Source: JADFOI01 sp965218935
GTDB taxonomy: Bacteria; Acidobacteriota; UBA6911; RPQK01; JADFOI01
Direction of reading: 5' to 3'
Assembly (NCBI GenBank): GCA_965218935.1
Contig: CBDCMH010000011.1
Span: forward strand, 310,001-374,000
DNA: 64,000 nt
The position numbers and the translations under genes were made by a program. The notes under the pieces are model-generated. The model saw only the letters and a program-made list of their open reading frames with translations, searched no databases and was not told where the DNA came from. Below, one piece after another: positions 40,840-48,433 of this stretch (the stretch's first letter is position 1; every line of letters starts with the position of its first letter).

Positions 40840-41361
40840 TCACGCTTTCTGGGTTTCACGGACTGCCTCGAGAGCAGCTTCATAGTTCGGGTGGTCGCCC
40901 AGCTCCTTCACATACTCCACATGGACAAGAGTGTCCTCTGCATCAATCACGAAGATCGCTCTGCAGTCCAAGCGGGATTCCTTGATAAGAGTGCCGTAGT
41001 GAGTTCCAAACTGGGCACTTCGATGATCAGAGAGCATGGTCACGTTCTCGACGCCGCTGGCTCCGCACCAGCGACCCTGAGTGAAGGGAAGGTCCATACT
41101 GATGGTATAGATCTGCACACTGGGCAACTGGGCGGCCTCTTCATTGAAGCGGCGAGTCTGGGCATCACAGACCCCGGTATCCAGGGAGCCGACCACACTG
41201 AAGATCCGCACCGAACCCCGAGTATCGTCCAGGCTAACCGGTTTCAGGTCCTTCCCAACAGCTTCAAAATCAGGGGCCTTGTCGCCCACCTTCAACTCAG
41301 GTCCCACCAAAGTGAAAGGGGTTCCCCCCACCGTCACAGCATTTGGTCGTTCAGCACTCAT
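40840..41361 (-). CDS. tpx: thiol peroxidase (atypical 2-Cys peroxiredoxin)
   Basis: Peroxide-reducing enzyme, 173 residues from the ATG at 41361, chosen because AAGGAGA lies just upstream; a TTG eight codons earlier is possible. The peroxidatic Cys is C65 in SLDTGVCDAQTRRFNEE and the resolving Cys is C99 in GRWCGASG, matching the Tpx pair. The normally invariant Pro of the PxxxTxxC motif is Gly58 (VVGSLDTGVC). It lies 65 bases after a SufR-like regulator on the same strand, so the two may be co-transcribed. Confidence 0.93.
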   Translation of the reverse strand: MSAERPNAVTVGGTPFTLVGPELKVGDKAPDFEAVGKDLKPVSLDDTRGSVRIFSVVGSLDTGVCDAQTRRFNEEAAQLPSVQIYTISMDLPFTQGRWCGASGVENVTMLSDHRSAQFGTHYGTLIKESRLDCRAIFVIDAEDTLVHVEYVKELGDHPNYEAALEAVRETQKA

Positions 41362-41426
41362 TCGTGTCTCCTTTTCAATCAGCAATGTTGTTTAGATAAA
41401 AGTATGAGGAAGATCCGTGAATATTT

Positions 41427-42053
41427 CTACTCTTCAACCAGATAAGAACAAAAATGGTCTTCCTGGAGAATGTGGTGTCTGCGAGTTACCGTGGCTTGCA
41501 GCAACTCAGCCAGGCAACCCTCTTCAAAGATACAGGTCTCTGGGAACCTTTTAGCCACCTGGGCAACGGCACAGTTCATTTCTTTAATCAGATACCTGTT
41601 GGGGCCCAGTCTTTCCCAGTGGGCCATATAACCATCTTCGTTGAGTAACCGGGTCACCTCATCAACACGAACCTCCAGTGCCTCTCCCAAAACCCTTCCA
41701 CGACATCTTTCCACAGATCCGCGCTTCCGCTCCTCAAACACCTGGTTGATCTTTTCTTGTCCATCAATAGAGCGGATACTTCCCAGAAGGTCAATCACCA
41801 GGTTGGCGTAGTCTCTTTCGAACTCCTCATGACCTCTTTCTGTCAGGTAGTAGCGATGGGCCGGGCGACCTATCCTTCGCTTTTCCTTTTCGGAAAAAAT
41901 CAGGTCGTGACCTTCCAATAAGGCCAGCTGCCGCCGAACGGCCATAGAGGAAAGCTCGAGTCTCTGGCACAGCTCCTTGACGGAAAGTCCCTTCCCCGCT
42001 CGCTTTAACAGTGCCAGAACTCGATCTCCGGCAGATTCCCAACTTCGTTCCAT
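41427..42053 (-). CDS. SufR/DeoR-like transcriptional regulator with cysteine cluster
   Basis: A 208-residue regulator. The N-terminal winged helix (VLALLKRAGKGLSVKELCQ, SSMAVRRQLALLE) is followed by RRIGRPAHRYYLTERG, typical of SufR-like proteins. The C-terminus has cysteines in NCAVAQVAKRFPETC, EEGC and HFCSYL, positioned like those that bind an Fe-S cluster in SufR. The start at 42053 follows GGGGAG; an upstream extension lacks homology. It may sense iron-sulfur or redox state and control the downstream tpx; no suf genes are in the window. Confidence 0.85.
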   Translation of the reverse strand: MERSWESAGDRVLALLKRAGKGLSVKELCQRLELSSMAVRRQLALLEGHDLIFSEKEKRRIGRPAHRYYLTERGHEEFERDYANLVIDLLGSIRSIDGQEKINQVFEERKRGSVERCRGRVLGEALEVRVDEVTRLLNEDGYMAHWERLGPNRYLIKEMNCAVAQVAKRFPETCIFEEGCLAELLQATVTRRHHILQEDHFCSYLVEE

Positions 42054-42236
42054 CTCCCCGGCATTATAGCGACTCTCTGCTCCACAGCCATACAGTTTCT
42101 CACCAGAAATGAAACTTTTTCCCGGATCGGGCATCCAAACTATCAGCAGACGAAGAAAAGTCACTTGCTTGGAATAGAATAGAAGTAAGGAAGATAAGCG
42201 CTGAGAACTGCTGATAACAACGTTTGATATAGAAAA

Positions 42237-42575
42237 ATGAAAGCAACATTTCTTGAAAGTGAAGGTTTATACCCGCAGAAGAAGAAGCCAGATCCTTCCA
42301 TGCGCAATTTGGCTTTGGGAATTCTGCTCCAGGCTTTCCGTGACATCGTGTCTCCCAAGAAGACGTCCAACAAAGAATGGGAGTTGTGGAGGCAGGACGC
42401 TTTGGATTGGTTTTACGCGAACGAAACACACCCTGGAAGTTTGCTCTGGGTGTGTGAAGTCTTGGAAATGAACCATAAAGACCTGCGAGGATGGCTCCAG
42501 GATTACAGACGCAGCGGTCGTAATCGCAGGAAGGAAATGGCCAAAAAGCTCATCCGCTTTCAAATCCGTCATTGA
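42237..42575 (+). CDS. small protein of unknown function
   Basis: A 112-residue basic, helical protein not recognised. The core reads LGILLQAFRDIVSPKKTSNK, then WELWRQDALDWFY, LLWVCEVLEMNHKDLRGWLQ and an RKEMAKKLIRFQIRH end. The pattern of a Trp-rich helix followed by a VCxxLxxxxxxLRxWL helix suggests a compact helical DNA- or protein-binding domain. It is divergent from the SufR-like gene and followed by an unrelated ATPase. Codon use looks like its neighbours. Confidence 0.6.
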   Translation: MKATFLESEGLYPQKKKPDPSMRNLALGILLQAFRDIVSPKKTSNKEWELWRQDALDWFYANETHPGSLLWVCEVLEMNHKDLRGWLQDYRRSGRNRRKEMAKKLIRFQIRH

Positions 42576-42671
42576 CGATCGCCCTTGCAAGTATGATCCT
42601 CCACAAATAAACTACTTGGCGACCCTTTCTACTTCAGGAAATTTGGCGGAGGGTTTTCACGCTGTAAATCG

Positions 42672-43634
42672 ATGTTCCTGAAACTCTTCCTGGTCGTTGT
42701 CTTTCTGTCATACCTGACTCTGATGAGTCTGATTTTGGGCCGGCGCTTCTTCCCGCCTGCTCGCAGTACGCCGCTCCCCCAAAGAGACACCTCGTTTGAT
42801 GACCCCAGTGAGCTGATTCTGGAATTAGAAAATGTGAACAAATCCTTTGACTATCCTGTCCTTAAGGGCGTCAGCTTCACAATACAGCAAGGAAAAACTC
42901 TGGGTGTGCTGGGGAAGAGCGGAAGTGGAAAGAGCGTCACTCTCAAGCTGATCGCAGGTCTGCTCAAGCCTGACGTTGGCCGCATTCTCTTTCACGGAAA
43001 GGATATCACCGGCATGAACGAGAGGGAGCTCCTGGAATTGCGCAAGAGGGTTTCCTATGTCTTCCAAGGCGGAGCTATTTTTGATTTTCTCAGCGTGGGA
43101 GAGAATATCGCCTACCCCCTGCGCGAGAGGGGAATGAAGGACGAAAAGAAAATCCAGGAGCGGGTGGACTATCTGCTGGCGGCGGTAGAAATGGAAAATA
43201 TGGGGGACCTCCAAAAGCCTGAACTCAGCATCGGCGCAAAAAAGCAGGTCGCCATTGCCCGAGCCATTGCCAACGATCCTGAAGTTATTCTCTACGATGA
43301 ACCCACCACCGGGGTTGACCCCCTTGTCAAGAAATCAGTGAATCGGTTGATTCGCAAACTCAACCAGCAGGAGCACCTGACTTCCATCGTCGTGTCTCAC
43401 GACCTGAAGTGCATCGAGATGGTGGCGGATCGAATCATCCTGCTGAAGGAAGGGGGCATTCACTTTGAAGGTGATCAGGAAGCCTTTCATTCCTCCCCCG
43501 ACCCCTATATTCAAGCCTTTATCGCCGGAAAGCGATTTGACGAAGAGAGAAGACAGAATCCAGAGATCACCATTCCGAAAACAGAAGACAGAAGACAACA
43601 GACAGAAGACAGGCGACACGAGGAAAGAGCATAA
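42672..43634 (+). CDS. membrane-anchored ABC ATPase related to MlaF
   Basis: ATPase resembling MlaF/Ttg2A of lipid-transport systems. Unusually, an N-terminal transmembrane helix (about residues 2-22, FLKLFLVVVFLSYLTLMSLIL) precedes the ABC domain that starts ILELENVNKSF. Walker A is GKSGSGKSVTLKL and Walker B is VILYDEPTTGVDPL, and the switch His is in VVSHDLK. The signature is LSIGAKKQVAIARA where MlaF has LSGGM. No permease or MCE partner is adjacent. The last 15 or so residues (TEDRRQQTEDRRHEERA) are read from a heptamer array. Confidence 0.8.
   Translation: MFLKLFLVVVFLSYLTLMSLILGRRFFPPARSTPLPQRDTSFDDPSELILELENVNKSFDYPVLKGVSFTIQQGKTLGVLGKSGSGKSVTLKLIAGLLKPDVGRILFHGKDITGMNERELLELRKRVSYVFQGGAIFDFLSVGENIAYPLRERGMKDEKKIQERVDYLLAAVEMENMGDLQKPELSIGAKKQVAIARAIANDPEVILYDEPTTGVDPLVKKSVNRLIRKLNQQEHLTSIVVSHDLKCIEMVADRIILLKEGGIHFEGDQEAFHSSPDPYIQAFIAGKRFDEERRQNPEITIPKTEDRRQQTEDRRHEERA
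43577..43630. repeat. GACAGAA heptamer array in a coding tail
   Basis: Units AACAGAA, GACAGAA, GACAACA, GACAGAA, GACAGGC, GACACGA run in frame into the end of the MlaF-like gene. On the other strand the unit reads CTGTCTT/TTGTCTT, close to the TTGTCAG family. Confidence 0.65.
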
Positions 43635-43671
43635 GTCTTCTGTGGTCTGTGTTCCCGGTTGCAAGTCACGT

Positions 43672-43860
43672 TGGAATTTGGGATCACAAACAAATCCCAA
43701 ATCCAAAATTCCAAATCCTAAACAAATCACAAATTCCAAGTTCCAAATCACAAACAAAATCAGTATAAAACAGTCCGTGAACCCATACTCTCAGAGGTTT
43801 TGAACTTGGAATTCAGAATTCGAAGTTGTTTGGGATTTGGATTTTTGAATTTTGAATTTC
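43672..43860. repeat. inverted pair of TTTGGAT/ATCCAAA heptamer arrays
   Basis: CAAATCC/AAATTCC-type units at 43672-43760 face TTTGGAT/TTTTGAA-type units at 43801-43860. Together they fill almost the whole convergent gap between the MlaF-like gene and hisIE, and the right array touches the hisIE stop. Confidence 0.7.
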
Positions 43861-44470
43861 AGCCGGTCTTCCGGCTGCGGCTTCTCAGTTCTTCCACCAC
43901 TTCCTGCAACGTGACTTCTCTTTGGGTCAGAAAAACCAGAAGGTGGTAGAGCAAATCAGCTGATTCCTCAATCGATCGCTTTTTTTCCTGACCCGACGAG
44001 AGGACGACCTCGATAGCCTCTTCACCCACTTTTTTGGCCATCTCCGGCAGTCCCTTGGCGAAGAGTGTACTGGTGTAAGAGCCCTCCGGCATCTCCTCTT
44101 TTCGACGAACAATCAACCTCTGGAGATATCCCAGGAACTCAAGTCCGCTGTACTCATCGTCCTGAGCAAAGCAGGAAAGCGTACCGCGGTGACAACAGGG
44201 CCCCTGGGGCTGAGCCACCACAAGGAGAGTATCGTTGTCGCAATCCTGCCGAATCTCTTGCAACTGCAGGTAATTCCCGGATGTCTCTCCTTTGGTCCAG
44301 AGGCTCTTCCGACTTCGACTCCAGAAAGTCACACGTCGGCTCTCCAGCGTCTTTTCCAGGGCCTCCTCGTTCATAAATCCCAACATGAGGACGCGACCTG
44401 TTGCCCCATCCTGGACAACGGCCGGGATCAGGCCATTCATCTTGTTCCAATCCAATTGCTTGATATCCAT
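43859..44470 (-). CDS. hisIE: bifunctional phosphoribosyl-AMP cyclohydrolase / phosphoribosyl-ATP diphosphatase
   Basis: Catalyses histidine steps 2 and 3. The N-terminal HisI half (about 1-115) has SRRVTFWSRSRKSLWTKGE and GPCCHRGTLSCF with zinc cysteines. The HisE half starts near LQRLIVRRKEEMPEGSYTS and has KVGEEAIEVVLS and ESADLLYHLLVFL. It has 203 residues, standard for the fusion. It is the last gene of the his operon, two bases after hisF, and ends in a repeat array. Confidence 0.96.
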   Translation of the reverse strand: MDIKQLDWNKMNGLIPAVVQDGATGRVLMLGFMNEEALEKTLESRRVTFWSRSRKSLWTKGETSGNYLQLQEIRQDCDNDTLLVVAQPQGPCCHRGTLSCFAQDDEYSGLEFLGYLQRLIVRRKEEMPEGSYTSTLFAKGLPEMAKKVGEEAIEVVLSSGQEKKRSIEESADLLYHLLVFLTQREVTLQEVVEELRSRSRKTG

Positions 44471-44472
44471 CT

Positions 44473-45228
44473 TTACTTTCTTCTCACAGGAATCGAGTTC
44501 TCTGCAAGGTAGTCCTTCGCTTCAGCGATGCCATAGCGGTCATAGTGAAAGATGCTGGCTGCCAGGACCGCATCCGCGCCCGCTTTCAAGGCCTCCAGGA
44601 GATGTTCGGGGGAGCCGGCCCCACCTGAGGCAATGACGGGTATTCGAACACTTTCAGAGACGGCTTCCAGGAGTTTCAAATCATATCCTTCCTGGGTGCC
44701 ATCAGAGTCCATGGAAGTGAGAAGGATTTCTCCCACCCCGAGTTCTTCTCCCCGGCGAATCCATTCGAGGGCATCACGATCTGTTTCGGTTCGTCCCCCG
44801 CTCACAAAGACCTGCCAACCTGCCCCGGTCCGCTTGGCATCCACGGCCAGGACAATGCACTGAGATCCAAAGGCCTGGGAGGCCTCAGCCAACAGATCGG
44901 GATTCTTGACCGCAGCACTGTTAATGGAAACCTTATCGGCTCCAGCCCGCAGCAGATCATGAACCTGAGAAACGGTACTGATTCCTCCACCCACGGTAAA
45001 GGGGATAAAGATGGAGTCAGCCACTCGCCTCACCCAATCCAGGACCGTTTTTCGCTCCTCCACCGTGGCCGTGATATCCAGGAAAACCAGTTCATCTGCG
45101 CCTTCCCGATAATAGCGTCCCCCCAACTCGACGGGATCTCCGGCATCCTTCAAATCGACGAAGTGGACTCCTTTGACGACACGTCCTCCGGCCACGTCCA
45201 GACAGGGAATGATCCTCTTAGCCAGCAT
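44473..45228 (-). CDS. hisF: imidazole glycerol phosphate synthase, cyclase subunit
   Basis: TIM-barrel subunit that uses ammonia from HisH to form imidazole glycerol phosphate and AICAR. The N-terminal RIIPCLDVAGGRVVKGVHF and the later VLAVDAKR carry the two catalytic aspartates; PVIASGGAGSPEHL is the phosphate loop. The start is the ATG at 45228, inside the end of hisA; a TTG one codon upstream is possible. It has 251 residues, normal length. Confidence 0.97.
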   Translation of the reverse strand: MLAKRIIPCLDVAGGRVVKGVHFVDLKDAGDPVELGGRYYREGADELVFLDITATVEERKTVLDWVRRVADSIFIPFTVGGGISTVSQVHDLLRAGADKVSINSAAVKNPDLLAEASQAFGSQCIVLAVDAKRTGAGWQVFVSGGRTETDRDALEWIRRGEELGVGEILLTSMDSDGTQEGYDLKLLEAVSESVRIPVIASGGAGSPEHLLEALKAGADAVLAASIFHYDRYGIAEAKDYLAENSIPVRRK

Positions 45229-45937
45229 CAATCAGCTCCTTCCAGTCCATGGCTCCCTCGTACAGGGCTCGTCCCACCACAGCCCCGTCCACGCCCATCC
45301 CTTTGAGCCTGGAAACGTGTTCCGGGAGGCTGACTCCTCCTGCCGCAATGAGTGTGGTATCGCCAGGCAGCTGAGCCTGCAGTTCCTCATAGGTCGAGTA
45401 GTTGGGTTGTTTGAGCGTACCATCGCTCTCCACATCGGTACAGATGACTTGCGGAATCTCCCAGCCAGCAATACGATCCAAGGCCTCTGTCAGCTCAACG
45501 CCACTTCCCTCCACCCATCCCTGGCTGCGCAGACCCTTCCCCTTTAAATCCAAACTGATCACAAAAGGAGCCGGCCCCCACCTTTTTACCCAGCGACTTA
45601 CCCGTTCCGGATTGGTCAAGGCCACTGTTCCCAAGATCAGGTATCGAACTCCAAACTCGAGCAACTCGAGGATATCCTCGCTGGTACGCACCCCACCTCC
45701 AATCTGTATGGGAAGATCCACCGCCTCAGCAAGGCGACGAATGACCTGCCGATTCTGGCCCGATCCTGAACGCGCCCCCTCAAGATCCACCACATGCAAC
45801 CGAGTAAATCCCGCTGACTGAAACTTTCGAGCTTGGTCGATGGGATCGGGTTCATAGGTCGTTTGTTGGTCAAAGTCTCCTTGATAGAGACGAACACATT
45901 TGCCGCCGATCAAATCAATGGCCGGAATCACCATCAT
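45218..45937 (-). CDS. hisA: ProFAR isomerase
   Basis: Amadori isomerase of the fourth histidine step, a TIM barrel homologous to HisF. VIPAIDLIGGKCVRLYQGDF at the N-terminus contains the first catalytic Asp and TDVESDGTLKQPN (about 165-178) the second. HVVDLEGARSG is the expected second strand. Two adjacent ATGs (45937 and 45934) could start it; the first overlaps the hisH stop. It overlaps hisF by eleven bases. It has 239 residues. Confidence 0.97.
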   Translation of the reverse strand: MMVIPAIDLIGGKCVRLYQGDFDQQTTYEPDPIDQARKFQSAGFTRLHVVDLEGARSGSGQNRQVIRRLAEAVDLPIQIGGGVRTSEDILELLEFGVRYLILGTVALTNPERVSRWVKRWGPAPFVISLDLKGKGLRSQGWVEGSGVELTEALDRIAGWEIPQVICTDVESDGTLKQPNYSTYEELQAQLPGDTTLIAAGGVSLPEHVSRLKGMGVDGAVVGRALYEGAMDWKELIDAG

Positions 45938-46545
45938 GACGGGCGCACCTCCAGAAAATTCTGGAGCACTTTGAGACCGATTTCCCCCGATCTTTCGGGA
46001 TGAAACTGCACTCCGTAAAAGTTCTCCTGTGCGACCACTGAGCCGAACCAGTCTCCGTAGTCGGTTTGACCCAGGGTGAACGGACTCGCCAGAGGAGCGA
46101 AATAGCTGTGCACGAAATAAAAGAAGCTCTCCTCTGGAATACCTTCGAGCAGAATCGAGGGCGGCCGAGAAGGCTCATTCATGCCTCTGACCTGGTTCCA
46201 CCCGATATGAGGAACCTTGACGTTAACACTGTTGAATCGGCGGATCGTACCTGGGAAAAGACCCAGGCAAGGCGTGTTGTCCTCATCAGAAACCTCGAAG
46301 AGGAGCTGAAGTCCCAGGCAAATTCCCAGAAAAGGAACCTGGAGACCTTGAAGAACCTCCACCAGGCCCTGCTGGGCCAAGGATTCCATGGCGGCTCGAG
46401 CCGAACCCACTCCGGGGAGAATGACCCGATCGGCCTGGCTCACCACGGCCGGATCTCCCGAAAAAGTGAAATCCGCTTTCAGATATTTCAAAGCATTCCC
46501 CACGTTGTAGAGATTGCCTGCCCTGTAATCGATAACAACGATCAT
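45934..46545 (-). CDS. hisH: imidazole glycerol phosphate synthase, glutaminase subunit
   Basis: Class I amidotransferase that feeds ammonia to HisF. The start is MIVVIDYRAGNLYNVGNAL at 46545. The nucleophile Cys is in LGICLGLQLLFE, and the His/Glu pair in GVQFHPERSG completes the triad. It has 203 residues. An in-frame extension upstream (ELATARQHHSTKARG) is read from an octamer array and excluded. A 169-base gap of repeats separates it from hisB, one of only two real gaps in the operon. Confidence 0.96.
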   Translation of the reverse strand: MIVVIDYRAGNLYNVGNALKYLKADFTFSGDPAVVSQADRVILPGVGSARAAMESLAQQGLVEVLQGLQVPFLGICLGLQLLFEVSDEDNTPCLGLFPGTIRRFNSVNVKVPHIGWNQVRGMNEPSRPPSILLEGIPEESFFYFVHSYFAPLASPFTLGQTDYGDWFGSVVAQENFYGVQFHPERSGEIGLKVLQNFLEVRPS

Positions 46546-46555
46546 TTTCGTGCTT

Positions 46556-46716
46556 TCGTCACCTCGTGCTTTTGTGCTGTGGTGCTGTCGTGCTGTCGCG
46601 AGTTCGTGCTTTCGATTCATGTTTTCGGACGAGCACACTATGAGCACAGGCTTACTCATTCATCAATTCACAACTGCACGACCGCACGAATGCACGAATC
46701 CACGAATCCACAAACT
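46556..46716. repeat. CGTGCTNT / GCACGAAT octamer arrays between hisB and hisH
   Basis: CGTGCTTT and GTGCTGTC-type units (46556-46620) face GCACGACC, GCACGAAT, CCACGAAT units (46676-46712). The two are roughly inverse complements, so the gap could fold back. The end of the array lies at the hisB stop. Confidence 0.65.
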
Positions 46717-47311
46717 ACAACACTCCCTTGGTTGACGGAACCTTCCCTTTCGCTTCCGGATCGATCCGAACGGCCATCTTCAGTGATCTGGCGAAGCCTT
46801 TGAACATGGCCTCAATACGATGGTGTTCATTCTCCCCCGCATTCAAAAAATTAAAATGTAAATTGCATTTCGCAGCGATGGCCAGGGATTTAAAGAAGTG
46901 AGGGATCAACTCCGTAGAAAGATCACCGACCCTCTCCCTCTGGGGCTGGTAGTCACAGCAAAAAGCAAAGCGTCCTCCCACGTCCACGGCTACAGCAACC
47001 AGAACCTCATCCATAGGAAGCAGGAAGAATCCGTATCTTTCCAACCCCTCTTTCTTTCCAAGAGCGCTATCGATGGCCTGACCCAGAGTAATCCCCAAAT
47101 CCTCGGTGAGATGATGGTCATCCACCTGGAGATCACCCTGGGCCTGTATTTTGAGATCAATCCGGGCATGAGCAGCCAGCAATTCAAGCATGTGCTCGAG
47201 AAATCCCAAACCAAGGTCACAGGTAAACTCTCCCTGGCCGTCCAGATTCAAATCAATCTCAATTCTGGTTTCACGCGTCTCCCTTTTGACCGATGCAGTA
47301 CGTTGGCTCAT
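46715..47311 (-). CDS. hisB: imidazoleglycerol-phosphate dehydratase
   Basis: Manganese enzyme for the sixth histidine step. RETRETRIEIDLNLDG opens the protein; VDDHHLTEDLGITLG and ENEHHRIEAMFKGFARSL give the paired metal-binding HHxxED/EHHxxE motifs. GLGFLEHML has Glu where most have Asp. It has 198 residues and only the dehydratase domain, with no histidinol-phosphatase fusion. It overlaps hisC by four bases. Confidence 0.96.
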   Translation of the reverse strand: MSQRTASVKRETRETRIEIDLNLDGQGEFTCDLGLGFLEHMLELLAAHARIDLKIQAQGDLQVDDHHLTEDLGITLGQAIDSALGKKEGLERYGFFLLPMDEVLVAVAVDVGGRFAFCCDYQPQRERVGDLSTELIPHFFKSLAIAAKCNLHFNFLNAGENEHHRIEAMFKGFARSLKMAVRIDPEAKGKVPSTKGVL

Positions 47312-48360
47312 AACATCCCCTTCACAATTCTTTGCAATTGATCGAGAAACAAATCATTCTCCGATGAGGTCCCAATACTGACTCGAATGCAATCCTCCAG
47401 GTCCGTTAGCGAGCTCCTGTCTCGCACAACAATGTTCTTCTCCAAAAGTCGCTGGCAAATCAGAGAGGCCTGGGGACAACGAAAGAGTAAGAAGTTGGCC
47501 TGAGAGGCAAAGACCTCTTTGATTTGTGGTATTTCTCTCAGCTGGGCGGCCACTCTTTCACGCTCTTTTCGAATCTCTGAAACACAGGCCAGATGGCTTT
47601 CAACCTGACTGAGTACCTGGCATCCCCTTTCCATGGTTAAGACATTCAAATTGTAAGGAGCCTTGACCTTCAAGAAATGGGAAACAATCTCGGGAGAAGC
47701 GGCTGCGTAGCCAAGGCGCATGCCTGCTTGTCCAAAGGCTTTGGACAGAGTCCGGAGAAGAATCAGATTGGGAATCCCATTCAAATCAGGAACAAGCGAG
47801 GGCTGATTTGCAAACTCAATATAGGCCTCATCGACCACCACGATCTTCTCCCATTTTTGGGCGATTTGGAGAATCTGTTCCCGCTCCAACAAGTTCCCGG
47901 TTGGGTTATTGGGTGAGCAGAGAAACAGAACCTTGGCGTCAGCGGGAACCACTTCCAGGAACCGCTCTGCACTTAGGCTAAACCCCTGATCGAAGCCAAA
48001 CTCAAAACAAGGAATCCCGAAGATGTTGGCTGTGACTCGGTACATCCCATAGGTCGGCTCCGCGATGGCGATACGATCTTTTCCTGATTGGCAAAATACC
48101 TTGAAAATCCAATCGAGGATCTCATCAGAACCCACCCCTGCCACTACGTTATCCCTTGCAACCCCCAGGTATCGGGCAATGGCCTCTCGAAGCTTTCGCT
48201 GGTAGGGGTCCGGATAGCGGTTCAATCCGACACCTTGCCACTCCTGAGAGTGGGGATTCTCGTTGGCATCCAGCAAGACACCTTCTTGAATTTTCTCCCG
48301 GGCAGAGTGATAAGGCTCCAGCGTCAGGATATTGGGTCTAATGAGTTCGGCTATGTCCAT
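47308..48360 (-). CDS. hisC: histidinol-phosphate aminotransferase
   Basis: PLP-dependent fold type I aminotransferase for the seventh step. LLDANENPHSQEW starts the conserved region, AGVGSDEILDWIFKVF and CSPNNPTGN follow, and the cofactor Lys is in LRTLSKAFGQAGMRLGY near residue 215. It has 350 residues, typical. It ends overlapping hisB and is separated from hisD by 70 bases of heptamer repeats. Confidence 0.96.
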   Translation of the reverse strand: MDIAELIRPNILTLEPYHSAREKIQEGVLLDANENPHSQEWQGVGLNRYPDPYQRKLREAIARYLGVARDNVVAGVGSDEILDWIFKVFCQSGKDRIAIAEPTYGMYRVTANIFGIPCFEFGFDQGFSLSAERFLEVVPADAKVLFLCSPNNPTGNLLEREQILQIAQKWEKIVVVDEAYIEFANQPSLVPDLNGIPNLILLRTLSKAFGQAGMRLGYAAASPEIVSHFLKVKAPYNLNVLTMERGCQVLSQVESHLACVSEIRKERERVAAQLREIPQIKEVFASQANFLLFRCPQASLICQRLLEKNIVVRDRSSLTDLEDCIRVSIGTSSENDLFLDQLQRIVKGML

Positions 48361-48362
48361 CT

Positions 48363-48433
48363 TTCAGCTTCCAGGTTTGAGATGTCTGTTGTCCGTTGTC
48401 CGTTGTCAGCTGTCAGTTGTCAGTTGTCGGTCA
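48363..48433. repeat. TTGTCAG/TTGTCCG heptamer array between hisC and hisD
   Basis: A GTTTGAG lead-in, then TTGTCCG, TTGTCCG, TTGTCAG, CTGTCAG, TTGTCAG, TTGTCGG. It fills the hisC-hisD gap up to the hisD stop codon. It is the clearest array of the YTGTCNG unit in the window. Confidence 0.75.
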
